This document shows, in pieces, positions 42,814 through 53,297 of a stretch of 64,000 nt of DNA. Source of the DNA: Candidatus Halobonum tyrrellensis G22. Lineage in GTDB: Archaea; Halobacteriota; Halobacteria; Halobacteriales; Haloferacaceae. The notes beneath the pieces were generated by a model. The model saw only the letters and a program-made list of their open reading frames with translations, did not search any database and was not told where the DNA came from. The translations under genes and the position numbers were made by a program. Where the stretch lies: contig NZ_ASGZ01000057.1 of the NCBI RefSeq assembly GCF_000495475.1, forward strand, positions 17,230 to 81,229. Direction: 5' to 3'. The first letter of the stretch is position 1. Each line of letters opens with the position of its first letter.

Positions 42814-43668
42814 TCACTCCGGCGGCCCGTCCCACTCCTCGCCGTCGTCTTCGGGTTCGTAGCCGATGGTCTCGCGGGCGTGGTCGGCGTCGTCGAGCCA
42901 CCGTCGGCTGTTACCGCTCAGCCCGTAGAAGTGGTCCCACTCGACCGACTCGTCGCGGAGACAGCGGTCGACCAGATGCGCGAGGTCGCGCCGGGACTGC
43001 CAGAGCGCCTTCATCCGCGCGACCTGCTCGTCGTACTCGTCGCTCCCCCGTTCCCAGTCGCCCCGATCGACGCCGCGTTCGGCGTCGCCGTACGGGTGGT
43101 CGTACTCGGGGTCGCGGACCGCGCCGATCCGGAGCCCGTAAAAGCACACGCCGTGCGCCTCCGCCGCGAGGCGGCCGAGGTCCTCGCCGTACGCCTTCGT
43201 CACGCCGTACAGCGAGTCGGGGCGGTGGGGTTCGTCGTGGCCCGCGAGCACCTCGCCGTCGTGATAGCAGTCGGGTTCGTTCCGCACCTCGACCATGCCG
43301 ACCGCGTGGTTCGAGGAGGCCCAGAGGACGCTGTCGAGTCCGGCGTCGACCGCCGCCTCGTAGACGTTGGAGATCCCTTCGAGGTTGTCGGCGAACGGTT
43401 CCGACCAGCCGACGTCGCGCGCCCCCGACCCGCCCATCCCGGGCACCCGCGCGAGGTGGACCACGGCGTCCTGTCCCTCGAAGTGGGGTCGGATCTCGTC
43501 GTACTCGCGGACGTCCGCGACGACCGTCTCGGCTCCGGCCGGCGGGTCGTCGAGTTCCTCCACGTCGAGCAGCGTGAACTCGTACGGCGAGTCGTCGCCC
43601 GCGAGGTGGTCGGTGACGGCGGTGCCGACGGGACCCGCCGGGCCGGTGACGAGCACGTTGGTGTCCAT
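42814..43668 (-). CDS. NAD-dependent epimerase/dehydratase-type extended SDR, similar to NAD-dependent sugar dehydrogenases
   Basis: A 284-residue extended short-chain dehydrogenase. Rossmann motif VLVTGPAGPVGTAV at the head; HLARVPGM near residue 71; the active site is SSNHAVGM near 111 with YGVTKAYGEDL (YxxxK) near 147. The style (Ser-Ser-Asn-His) resembles haloarchaeal NAD-dependent glucose-6-phosphate dehydrogenase Azf and uronate dehydrogenases, so a sugar or sugar-phosphate substrate is likely; UDP-sugar epimerase is less likely because nucleotide-binding parts are not evident. The ATG before DTNVLVTG is chosen. Its 3' end borders the AT-rich cassette. Confidence 0.82.
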   Translation of the reverse strand: MDTNVLVTGPAGPVGTAVTDHLAGDDSPYEFTLLDVEELDDPPAGAETVVADVREYDEIRPHFEGQDAVVHLARVPGMGGSGARDVGWSEPFADNLEGISNVYEAAVDAGLDSVLWASSNHAVGMVEVRNEPDCYHDGEVLAGHDEPHRPDSLYGVTKAYGEDLGRLAAEAHGVCFYGLRIGAVRDPEYDHPYGDAERGVDRGDWERGSDEYDEQVARMKALWQSRRDLAHLVDRCLRDESVEWDHFYGLSGNSRRWLDDADHARETIGYEPEDDGEEWDGPPE

Positions 43669-43868
43669 ACTCCCTCGGGGACGTTCGACACCGTAGTTCT
43701 GGTGCCCGTTCGGACCGCCGTGGAAGTGACGCCGTCCGTCGTCCCCGTCGCCGACCGCGTCCGGCGGACGCATCCGAACGGTAGGACTCATCTAGTTGGT
43801 ACGTTAACGATGCACAGGTAAGCGTCGACCCGGCCGACTGCCCGCGGTGCGGAGGAACAGTCTAGCTA

Positions 43869-43876
43869 GTTAATAC
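43869..43876 (+). promoter_or_regulatory. TATA box for the beta-helix surface protein gene
   Basis: gttaatac is centred about 27 bases before the ATG at 43900, predicting a leaderless transcript. A related motif, acgttaacg, occurs 65-70 bases farther upstream. Confidence 0.55.
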
Positions 43877-43899
43877 GACGAGTTCCCGTCGACTACGAC

Positions 43900-46578
43900 A
43901 TGGTGACACACGACACGAGCCGGGCGCGCGGCGCGCTCGCACTCGCGGCGTCGGTCGTCCTCGTCGTCTCGGCGGCCGCTGCGGGCGTGAGCCTGACCGC
44001 GGTCGGGACCGCGAGCGCGGCGCCGACGGGGGTCACCGCGTGTACGACCATCGTCGAACCGGGCGCGTACGAGTTGCGCGCGAACCTCAGCGTCTTGGGT
44101 TCCACGTGTCTCACCGTCGAAGCGAGCGACGTGACCCTCGACGGGAACGGGTACGCGGTCGAGCGGACGTCCCCCGACGACTCCTCGTCGCTGCCGCCCG
44201 GGTACCGCGAGTCGGCGGCGGTGCTGGTCGGCGGGACCGAGTCTCTGACGAACGTCACGGTGACGAACGTCACGGTCCGCGTCGAGAGTCTGGGGTCGGG
44301 CGAGGTCACCACGCGCGGAGTCGCGTTCCGGAACGTCTCGCGGAGCACGCTCGCGGACGTCCACCTCACCTCGCGGGTCTGGCCGACCGTCGAGGTGGTC
44401 GGCTCGAACAACACCGTCCGGAACGTCACCCGCGTGAGGGGGGTGTTCGAGGTCGTCGGCGACGACAACTTGCTCGTCGACAGCGTCGCGGGAACCGGCG
44501 ACGATATCCGGTACGCTACGTCTATCACCGGCGACCGGAACCGGGTCGAGAACCTCACCAGCCTCGGCGATCCCGGTCTCCGGGTCTCCGGGCGCGCGAC
44601 GGTCGTCCACAACAGCACGTTCGGCGGCATCTACAGCCCTCCGGCGAACTTCACGGACGCGCCCGAGACCCGGTTCGTGAACAACACGGTCCGCTCCCGC
44701 GGTTCCGTCCGGTTCGCCAACAGCAGTTCCGTGGTGGTCCGAGCGAACACGGGCGGCGTCGTCCTGGTCGACAGCGACGACAGTGAGGTGGTCGACAACG
44801 ACCCCGCGTACCGACTCGCCCTCTTCGACACCGACGGCGCCGTCGTCCGCGGGAACCGCGTCGGGTCCGAGGGGATCGGTCTCTACGGGTCGGCGTCGAA
44901 CCTGATCTACGACAACCTGGTCCGCGCGGACGACCCGGTCACCGTCGAGGCGCGCCCGAACGAGTCGGTCGGGGCGAACCGGTGGAACGTCACGCCACGG
45001 CCGGGCGAGAACGTCGTCGGCGGCGACACCGTCGCGGGCAACTTCTACGGAGACGACGACGGGTTCAGCCGGACCTGCGAGGACGCGGACGGCGACGGAC
45101 TCTGCGACTCCCCGTACGAACTGGCCGAGAACAACACCGACTCCCACCCGTTGGTCGACCCGATCCGCGACGTCCCGTCGCCGCCCCTCTTCGACATCGT
45201 GAGGCTGGACGTCCCCCGGCGAGTGGCGCCCGGCGAGACCGCGAGGGTGCGGATGAACGTCACGAACACCGGCGAGACCGCGGGCACCCAGACCGTCGGG
45301 TTCCGGGTCGACGTCGACGCCGACGGGACGCCCGACCCCGTGGGGCTGAACGAGACGATGACGCTCGCGCCCGGCGAGCGGCGGAACCTCACCTTCGCGT
45401 TCCCCACCGCCGGCGTCGAGCGGGGGGAGTACCGGTACGCGGCGTTCACCGACGACGAGCGCGTAGGGGGGCGACTCTCGGTCGAAGACCCGCCCGAGAC
45501 GAACTTCACGGTCACCACCGCCGGCACGTCCGCGACCGTCGTGCGCGGCGACACGCTGACGACGACGGCGACGATATGGAACGAAGGCGAGGCCACGGGA
45601 ACACAGACCGTCGAGTACCGGTTCGACGTCGACCGGGACGGAACCCCCGAGTCGGTCGGGCTGAACCGGACCGTGACGCTCGCTCGCGGTGAACACCGGC
45701 GGGTCGCGTTCGACTACCCGACCGCCGACCTCGACCCCGGGACGTACGTCCACGGCGTGTTCACCCGGAACAGCAGTCTGACGTTCGAACTCGACGTGAG
45801 AGAGCCCGACCCGCCCGCGACCGACCTGTCGGTGTTCGCGCTCGACTCGCCGTCGGTCGTCGTGCGCGGGGAGACGGTCACGGCGGAGGCGAACGTCTCG
45901 AACTGGGGCGACTTGACGGGGACGTGGACCGTCGAGTACCGGATCGACGCCGACGGCGACGGAACCCCCGAACCGGTCGGGGTGAACGAGACGGTGACGC
46001 TCGGACCCGGCGAGAGCAGACAGGTCGCCTTCGAGTTCCCCACCGACGGGCTCGACCCGGGGACGTACACGCACGGCGTCTTCGCCGCCGACGAGCGCGT
46101 GACGGCTGACCTCGTCGTCGCGGGTGCCGAGGCGACCCGCTACCAAGTCGACTTCGTCGCCGGCCACCCCATCGAGAACCTCTCGGCCGACCGCCTGTAC
46201 GCGAAACAGGACCGCCTGCTCCGGTTCGCGTTCGGCGTCGCCGGCGCGGGCGTCACCGACCGCGGCTCCGCGTGGCCGAGCGCGGAGGTCCGCGAGTGCG
46301 TCGACTACGGGCACGTCGTCGAGGAGAACGGCACCGCGTCGGTGTCGTTCGCGGTCGCCGACGGCTGTTCGAACGTGACGCTGTCGCTCGCGGTCCACTC
46401 GATGCCCGGCGCGACGTTCTCGGTGGACACCGTCGACCAGCAGGAACTCCTCGACGCGACGACCGGGACGTACGGGCCGGGCGAGCACACCATCGCGGTC
46501 GGCCTGCCCGACGCGGACGACGACTCGACCGTGCCCGCCGCGCGACGGGTCGCGCCGCATACGTCGGTGACCCCGTAG
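43900..46578 (+). CDS. Large secreted protein: NosD-like beta-helix, three CARDB-like repeats and the shared C-terminal domain
   Basis: 892 residues. Sec signal at residues 10-41 (GALALAASVVLVVSAAAAGV, cleavage near SAA-PT). Residues 45-425: right-handed beta-helix (PbH1/NosD) with Asn-rich rungs such as VTLDGNGYAVER, NLLVDSV and SNLIYDNLV. Three tandem beta-sandwich repeats, 431-533, 534-640 and 641-745, each with ATGTQTVEYRFDVDRDGTP-like and GTYVHGVF-like parts, resemble CARDB/DUF11 adhesion modules. Residues 748-871 are the recurrent 124-residue domain with two cysteines. No C-terminal anchor is seen. A shortened, broken relative lies at 18.6-19.7 kb. Adhesion or polysaccharide binding is inferred. 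Confidence 0.87.
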   Translation: MVTHDTSRARGALALAASVVLVVSAAAAGVSLTAVGTASAAPTGVTACTTIVEPGAYELRANLSVLGSTCLTVEASDVTLDGNGYAVERTSPDDSSSLPPGYRESAAVLVGGTESLTNVTVTNVTVRVESLGSGEVTTRGVAFRNVSRSTLADVHLTSRVWPTVEVVGSNNTVRNVTRVRGVFEVVGDDNLLVDSVAGTGDDIRYATSITGDRNRVENLTSLGDPGLRVSGRATVVHNSTFGGIYSPPANFTDAPETRFVNNTVRSRGSVRFANSSSVVVRANTGGVVLVDSDDSEVVDNDPAYRLALFDTDGAVVRGNRVGSEGIGLYGSASNLIYDNLVRADDPVTVEARPNESVGANRWNVTPRPGENVVGGDTVAGNFYGDDDGFSRTCEDADGDGLCDSPYELAENNTDSHPLVDPIRDVPSPPLFDIVRLDVPRRVAPGETARVRMNVTNTGETAGTQTVGFRVDVDADGTPDPVGLNETMTLAPGERRNLTFAFPTAGVERGEYRYAAFTDDERVGGRLSVEDPPETNFTVTTAGTSATVVRGDTLTTTATIWNEGEATGTQTVEYRFDVDRDGTPESVGLNRTVTLARGEHRRVAFDYPTADLDPGTYVHGVFTRNSSLTFELDVREPDPPATDLSVFALDSPSVVVRGETVTAEANVSNWGDLTGTWTVEYRIDADGDGTPEPVGVNETVTLGPGESRQVAFEFPTDGLDPGTYTHGVFAADERVTADLVVAGAEATRYQVDFVAGHPIENLSADRLYAKQDRLLRFAFGVAGAGVTDRGSAWPSAEVRECVDYGHVVEENGTASVSFAVADGCSNVTLSLAVHSMPGATFSVDTVDQQELLDATTGTYGPGEHTIAVGLPDADDDSTVPAARRVAPHTSVTP
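46141..46512 (+). other. Copy C of the recurrent secreted-protein C-terminal domain
   Basis: It begins YQVDFVAGHP and ends GPGEHTIAVGLPD, 124 residues, the same length as copies A and B. Cysteines at VRECVD and ADGCSN match copy A. Followed by only about 20 unrelated residues. Confidence 0.85.
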
Positions 46579-46662
46579 CCGTCCGCGGGCGTTTCCGGCC
46601 GCGAGCGACGCCGACCCGCTCTCGACCGCGGGCCTGCGTCGTCAGCCGCCGTCGACCGCGGA

Positions 46663-48168
46663 CTACCGGGGTCGCGGGTCGAGACGCCCGCTCGGCCCGA
46701 ACACGTTCTCGGGGTCGCGGTCGGTCTTCACGTCGCGGAGCCAGCCGTAGTTGTCGAGGTACAGCGCCCGCGCCGCGTCGTCGCCGGTGCCGCTCCCCGG
46801 GAAGTTGGGGAGGACGCCGCTCCCCCCCGACTCGCGGACCGCGGCGACGCTCTCGCGCGCCCACGCGACGTGGCGGTCGTCGGCCGCGGGGTCGCTCCAC
46901 GCCGCCTCGAAGTTGAGGACGTAGTTCGCGTCCCGCCGCGGGAACGCGGTCTCGTCGGGCGACAGGTCCGCCACCGCGCCGCCGAGCGGCCAGACGACGA
47001 CGGTGGAGCGGTCGCTCGGGAGCGCGCGCGAGCGCTCGAGTACGAGGTCCACGAGGCCGTCGGTCAGGCGGTCGACCGCGAGCGACTTCCAGTAGTGGCG
47101 CTCGCCCGCGCCGCCCTCGTCGGCGAGGTACGACTGGAGTTCGGGGTACGGCACCGTCGCGGCGTGGTCGTACAGCGGGTCGACCGACCCCAGGTTCCGA
47201 TACGGTCGGAGGCGCGCGCGCCCGCGGTCGGCGTCGCCCGCGTACGCGCCGAGGACGCAGACCGCGAGGTCGCCCGCGGCGTCGGCCGGGAAGGCGGAGT
47301 CGGGGTCGTCGGGAACGCGCGCGACGTACGGCGAGACGTTCGTCTCGCGGTCGGCGTCGGCGGTGAGCGCGCGGTACTCCCGTAACACGTCGCCGGCGGC
47401 CGCGAACGGGTACCAGGTGTCACACATCGCGAGCGGACCCGGCAGGGAAACGAGGTCGAACTCCAACTCGACGGCGGCGCCGAAGTTGCCGCCGCCGCCG
47501 CGGAGCGCGCGGAACAGGTCGGGGTTCCGGTCGGCGGCCGCGGTGACCCGGTCGCCGTCGGCGGTCACGAGGTCGACCCGGCGGAGGCGGTCGCAGGCGA
47601 GACCGTACCCGCGGGTGAGATAGCCCGTCCCGCCGCCGAGCGTCAGGCCCGCCACGCCCGTATCGGGGTCGACGCCGCCCGGCGTGGCGAGACCGAACTC
47701 GTCCGCCGCGGCGTCGAGGTCACCCCACGTCGCTCCCGGGCCGACGACCGCGGTTCGGTCGTCCGGGTCGACCGCGACCCGGTCCAGCCGCGAGCAGTCG
47801 AGGACGAGGGCGCCGTCGGCGACGGAGGTGCCGGCGACCGAGTGGCCGCCCGCCCGGAGCGCGACGCCCAGTCCCGTCTCGCGGGCGGCCGCCACGACCC
47901 GCATCACGTCGCGAGCGTCGCCCGCGTACGCGACCGCCGCGGGGTGGCGGTCGACCGTCCCGTTCCACACCCGGCGGGCGTCGTCGTAGTCGTCGGCGGT
48001 AGGGCGGACGAGCGGACCCGCGACGACCGGCCGCCACGACCCGTCGTCGGCCGGCGTCCCGCCGTCGAGGTCGGCCGCGAGGCGGTCGAGCGCGGCGGCG
48101 TGGTCGGCCGCGACCGCCGTCGCGTCCGCCCGGTCGAACTCGGCTACGGACCGTGATGAGTCGCTCAT
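46663..48168 (-). CDS. FAD-linked oxidoreductase, berberine-bridge-enzyme-like (PCMH-type FAD domain)
   Basis: A 501-residue flavoenzyme. The FAD domain has VALRAGGHSVAGTSVADGAL near residue 105, whose His is the usual 8-alpha-histidyl FAD attachment site. VVGPGATWGDLDAAADEFGLATPGG and LTLGGGTGYLTRGYGLACDRL follow. At the position where bicovalent enzymes have a cysteine the sequence reads GGVDPDTGVAG, so a single covalent bond is expected. The C-terminal NYVLNFEAAWSD and LYLDNYGWLRDVKTDRDPENVFG are the BBE tail. Oxidises an alcohol, sugar or similar substrate; which is unknown. No signal peptide. Confidence 0.9.
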   Translation of the reverse strand: MSDSSRSVAEFDRADATAVAADHAAALDRLAADLDGGTPADDGSWRPVVAGPLVRPTADDYDDARRVWNGTVDRHPAAVAYAGDARDVMRVVAAARETGLGVALRAGGHSVAGTSVADGALVLDCSRLDRVAVDPDDRTAVVGPGATWGDLDAAADEFGLATPGGVDPDTGVAGLTLGGGTGYLTRGYGLACDRLRRVDLVTADGDRVTAAADRNPDLFRALRGGGGNFGAAVELEFDLVSLPGPLAMCDTWYPFAAAGDVLREYRALTADADRETNVSPYVARVPDDPDSAFPADAAGDLAVCVLGAYAGDADRGRARLRPYRNLGSVDPLYDHAATVPYPELQSYLADEGGAGERHYWKSLAVDRLTDGLVDLVLERSRALPSDRSTVVVWPLGGAVADLSPDETAFPRRDANYVLNFEAAWSDPAADDRHVAWARESVAAVRESGGSGVLPNFPGSGTGDDAARALYLDNYGWLRDVKTDRDPENVFGPSGRLDPRPR

Positions 48169-48278
48169 ACCAGCCGGTGTCGTCGCGGGGGCAAAGCGGC
48201 GACGGTCGCGGATCCGGAGGGAGGGTCGGGGCGGAGGAAAGGGGAAGGGGTTTGCCCGCGCCGCCCGCAGGCGGGGAC

Positions 48279-48665
48279 GTGAACCGACGCCGCGCGCGCT
48301 ACCTCGGGTACGCCCGCGACGCCGTCGCCTACCCGGCGGTCGGGGTCTGCGCCGCCGCCGGCGTCGGCTGGGCCGTGGGCGTCGGTCCCGGCGTCGGCGT
48401 CCTCGCGGCGTCGACGCTGGCGGCCGGCGTGCTCACCGTCGCGTTCCTCACCGGCGGGAGCCGCGGCGCGACGGGCGGGCGGGTCGGGGGCGAGCGGGGA
48501 TCGGGAACCGAGCGACGGAGCGGACCCGAGGTGCGCGCGGCGCTCTCCGACGAGACGCCCGCCCCCGGCGCGGGACGGCGGGCGCGGCTGCTCGCGTTCG
48601 TCGCGGGGCTGTTCGTCCAGTCGGCCCTCGTGGTGCTGTGGCTCGGCGGACTGTTCGGCGGCTGA
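48279..48665 (+). CDS. Hypothetical membrane protein
   Basis: 128 residues from a GTG start (NRRRARYLGYARDAVAYPAV). Three hydrophobic segments: residues about 16-33, 36-57 (GVGVLAASTLAAGVLTVAFL) and 105-125 (LLAFVAGLFVQSALVVLWLG), with a charged Gly/Arg-rich loop at 60-100. Not recognised. A longer version starting inside the opposite-strand flavoenzyme gene is possible on paper, but its extra head is low-complexity, so the GTG is preferred. Divergent from the flavoenzyme gene with 110 bases between starts. Confidence 0.6.
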   Translation: MNRRRARYLGYARDAVAYPAVGVCAAAGVGWAVGVGPGVGVLAASTLAAGVLTVAFLTGGSRGATGGRVGGERGSGTERRSGPEVRAALSDETPAPGAGRRARLLAFVAGLFVQSALVVLWLGGLFGG

Positions 48666-48803
48666 ACGGTCGGGTCGGCGCCGCCGCTCGCCGGTCGTCG
48701 GACTTCGTAAAAAACGCGAGTTCTCGGAGGCTCGCGGACGTTCGGATCGAGGCTGTGCGACGGGAGGTCGGTGTGGGTGGTGTGAGCTACGTCGTCGCCT
48801 GCT

Positions 48804-50489
<1,686 letters not shown>

Positions 50490-50513
50490 GACGGTCGGTG
50501 ATTGTTCTCGGTT

Positions 50514-50522
50514 CTATAAAAA
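50514..50522 (-). promoter_or_regulatory. TATA box of the thermosome gene
   Basis: On the minus strand tttttatag is centred 28-29 bases before the ATG. A second strong element, tatataaa, at about 50592-50600 could serve an alternative upstream start or, as tttatata, the plus-strand flavin reductase. The 249-base gap between the divergent genes holds no gene. Confidence 0.65.
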
Positions 50523-50738
50523 CCTGTCGTAGCCGGAACGCGAGCGACCCGCACGCACCCGCTGTCGACTCGTGGCAACGTGTCCCACGGTGGTTTATAT
50601 ACAGGCCCGCCGGCCCGCTGTCCGACTGCCCACCTGCCCGAGCGTCCGAGCGTCCGGACGTTCGGCGGTCCCGGCCACGAGCGGCGCCGGTAGGGCCGGA
50701 AGAGTGACCCGTCGGTAGGCGCCTAGCGGACCGTACGA

Positions 50739-51779
50739 ATGCCGGTTCGCGAACACAACTCCGCCCACGAGGCCGCGGAGGCGCTCCCGCTCGTCACCGA
50801 CACCGCCGAGGTCACGGCGGTCGAACCGGTCGACCGCGACCGCACCGCCGAGGTCGAAGAACGCGCCGCGCTGCTGTTGATGGACGCCGACCACCCCGAC
50901 CTGGTCTCGGACCCCGAGGGCGACCCCGCCGTCGACTGGGACGGGGTCAGACGCCTGCTGGAGGAGTCGCACGGGCTGCGCGCGGCGAAGCTCTCGACGC
51001 TCGCCGGCCGGCACGACCGGTCGTACCCCTCCTTGCTCCGGATCCGCTTCACCGTCGACGACCCCGACTTCGACTTCGTCCCCGGCCAGTACCTCACGGT
51101 CCGGTTCGCGGGCACCCCCCGGCCCTACTCGGTCGCGAGTTCGCCCAACGACGACGAGGTGGAACTGTGCATCCGGCGGGTACCCGGCGGGGACCTCACG
51201 ACCGACCTGTTCGAGGACCTGTCGGTGGGCGACCAGTTGACCGTCCGCGGGCCGAACGGCGAGTTCGTCCCGAACGAACCCTCCGAGCGGGACGTGGCGA
51301 TGCTCGCCACCGGCACCGGCGTCGCGCCGCTCCACAGCATGATCCGGTACGCGTTCGAGGAGGGCCGCGACACGGTCGACGGCGAGGAGCGCGACTACTG
51401 GCTGTTCCTCGGCGCCGGCTGGGAGGACGACCTGTCGTACCGCGACGCGTTCGAGTCGCTGGAGGCGGAACACGACAACTTCCACTTCGTCCCGACGCTC
51501 TCGCGGGAGACGCTGCTGTCGGGGTGGAAGGGGGAGACCGAGTACGTCCAGCGGACGTTCGTCAAGTACCTCGACGCCGACGCCGTCGACGACGACGACC
51601 TCGGGCGGTTCGCACAGTACCGACAGTCGGAGCCTGCGTACGACATCGACGCGCGGATCGACCCCGGGAACCTGGAGGTGTACGCCTGCGGCGTCACCGC
51701 GATGGTCAACGGGATCACCCGGACCGCAAAGCGGATCGGCGTCCCGGGCGAGCACATCGACGGCGAGGGGTTCGGGTAG
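50739..51779 (+). CDS. FAD-dependent oxidoreductase of ferredoxin-NADP reductase fold
   Basis: 346 residues. The first 95 are a charged region not typical of the family. Residues 95-190 are the FAD-binding barrel with FVPGQYLTVRF and RPYSVASSPN (RxYS motif). From about 190 comes the NAD(P)-binding part with LATGTGVAPLHSMIRYA and the terminal VYACGVTAMVNGITRTAKRIGV. It transfers electrons between NAD(P)H and a one-electron carrier; the membrane-anchored 2Fe-2S ferredoxin at 40.8-41.4 kb is a conceivable partner, though not adjacent. ATG start. No membrane segments. Confidence 0.88.
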   Translation: MPVREHNSAHEAAEALPLVTDTAEVTAVEPVDRDRTAEVEERAALLLMDADHPDLVSDPEGDPAVDWDGVRRLLEESHGLRAAKLSTLAGRHDRSYPSLLRIRFTVDDPDFDFVPGQYLTVRFAGTPRPYSVASSPNDDEVELCIRRVPGGDLTTDLFEDLSVGDQLTVRGPNGEFVPNEPSERDVAMLATGTGVAPLHSMIRYAFEEGRDTVDGEERDYWLFLGAGWEDDLSYRDAFESLEAEHDNFHFVPTLSRETLLSGWKGETEYVQRTFVKYLDADAVDDDDLGRFAQYRQSEPAYDIDARIDPGNLEVYACGVTAMVNGITRTAKRIGVPGEHIDGEGFG

Positions 51780-51874
51780 CGGCGGGAGTCGAGCTCGGAA
51801 GTCGGCGCCGCGGCGCCGGACCGTCCGGGTCCGCCCCGAAAACGGAGGCGACCCGAGGGCGGGCGACGGGACGA

Positions 51875-52432
51875 CTACCGGGTCTCGTCCGCGTTCGGCG
51901 GCGCGAGGTCGGGCGCGCCGTGGAGTTCGTTGTGTTTGCGTTCGAGGAAGCTGTACACCGCGCCGTGGGGCGCGCCGTCGAGGATCATCCCGGCCGCGCG
52001 CCGGACCGCGTCGACCTCCTCGGACTGGCCGATGATGCCCAGCGTCGACCCCTTGATCACGACTTCCGCGCCCGACAGCTCCTCCATGAGCTGTCGCGTC
52101 CGGCCGTTCTCGCCGATCAGCCGGCCCTTCTGCCGCTGGAGGTCGTTCTTGTTGCGCGTCTCGCTCGCCAGGTCGATCAGGTCGAACCGCCGGAGGTCGT
52201 GTTCGAGCAGCGACAGCGCCGACTCGGGGGTGAAGCCGCGACCGATCGCGCGGACGATGTCCGGCGCGACCATCCCGGCGACGGGGTCGCCCACGGTGTC
52301 GATGGCGACCGACCCGGACTCCGAGTCGATGTCGAGGCGCACGTCGGCGCGCTCCTCGATCTCGCGCATCGTCTCACCCCCTTCCCCGATGACCGCACCG
52401 ATGCGGTCCTGCGGCACCTTCACGTGTTGCAT
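51875..52432 (-). CDS. KH-domain protein, Dim2/Pno1-like ribosome biogenesis factor
   Basis: A 185-residue RNA-binding protein with two KH domains: residues 1-75 (VPQDRIGAVIGEGGETMREIEE, GxxG loop GEGG) and 80-170 (KGRLIGENGRTRQLMEELSGAEVVIKG, loop GENG). In archaea and eukaryotes Dim2/Pno1 acts in 16S/18S rRNA 3'-end maturation and partners RIO1-type kinases. The gene usually sits next to the aIF1A-RIO1 pair, which is at 14.1-15.5 kb here. ATG before QHVKVPQDR. Open frame upstream is shadow. Confidence 0.92.
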   Translation of the reverse strand: MQHVKVPQDRIGAVIGEGGETMREIEERADVRLDIDSESGSVAIDTVGDPVAGMVAPDIVRAIGRGFTPESALSLLEHDLRRFDLIDLASETRNKNDLQRQKGRLIGENGRTRQLMEELSGAEVVIKGSTLGIIGQSEEVDAVRRAAGMILDGAPHGAVYSFLERKHNELHGAPDLAPPNADETR

Positions 52433-52734
52433 GGTGTCCGATTCCCGCCGGACAGTTTTAAGCGTTCCCTCGGAACGCGCGCGCCATCGCGTCACAGCCC
52501 CGCACGGAGGCGTTCGCGCTCGTCGCCGCGGAGGCGGTACGGCGCCGCCGCGGGCGGGACCCGCCGCTCCCGGGGGGGGGCGCGCCACGGCCACCCGGGA
52601 GCGGACGACATCGACGACGGCTACGCGGCGGACGGGAAAAACGCTACCCCGAGCGTGGGCCTCGGTACCACCCCACTTCGATGACCGTTCGCCGCTACCG
52701 CAACCCCCCTGGGTCCGACTCCCCAAGCCGGTGC
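52433..52734. other. Gene-free stretch
   Basis: About 300 bases between the Dim2-like gene and the EamA-type gene. It contains a run of nine G at about 52572-52580 and a ggaaaaacg stretch near 52635 that could hold a promoter. No RNA gene, repeat or coding pattern is seen. Confidence 0.5.
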
Positions 52735-53148
52735 ATGAACTACCTCGGTTGGGCGCTGGTCGCGCTCGTCGGCTACTCGGTGTTCACCCCGCTCGCCAGC
52801 GTCGCGACGAACCACCTCCCGAGCAACGTCGTCGCCCTCGGCGCGAACACGATGCTCGCCGTCACGGCGCTCGCGGTGACTCTCGTCCGCGGCGACGACG
52901 TGGTCGGCGGTCTCACCGGCGAGTACGCGGTGTACGTCGCGGGCGCGGGCGTCGCCCTCTCGGTCGGCATCCTCGCGTACTACCGCGCGCTCGCGACCGG
53001 CCCGGTCAGCGTCGTCACGCCGGTGTACGGCTCGTTTCTCGTGTTCAGTTCGCTCTTGAGCGTCGCCTTCCTCGACGAGTCGCTGTCGGCGACGAAGGTG
53101 GTCGGTATCGGGCTGACGGTCCTCGGCGTCTTCCTCGTCGCGCGGTAG
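52735..53148 (+). CDS. EamA/DMT-family small membrane transporter (single repeat unit)
   Basis: A 137-residue protein with four to five hydrophobic segments, starting MNYLGWALVALVGYSVFTPL. The ending SVVTPVYGSFLVFSSLLSVAFLDESLSATKVVGIGLTVLGVFLVA is the standard second half of an EamA (drug/metabolite transporter) unit, so the protein is a half-size DMT member that would dimerise. Substrate unknown. The ATG at the first hydrophobic segment is chosen; a start 18 codons earlier gives an implausible head. Confidence 0.82.
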   Translation: MNYLGWALVALVGYSVFTPLASVATNHLPSNVVALGANTMLAVTALAVTLVRGDDVVGGLTGEYAVYVAGAGVALSVGILAYYRALATGPVSVVTPVYGSFLVFSSLLSVAFLDESLSATKVVGIGLTVLGVFLVAR

Positions 53149-53297
53149 GCGGTCGAACGGGACGCACCGCCCGGCGTCGGCGGTCACCGCGCTCGCGGAA
53201 CCGGCCGGCGACGGCCGCCGCGCCGCCGGCGGACGCTCCGCTGGTCGCCGCGGAACCGCGCGAGAACCCGTCGCTCGCCGTCGGTCCGACCCGCCGC

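Noticed and set aside
48153..48281. Longer N terminus for the membrane protein at 48.3-48.7 kb
   Set aside because: The extra head is Gly/Ser/Arg low complexity overlapping the start of the opposite gene; the GTG at 48279 precedes the first plausible residues.
52572..52580. Run of nine G as a regulatory or hypermutable site
   Set aside because: Single homopolymer in GC-rich non-coding DNA, not inside a gene; no supporting context.
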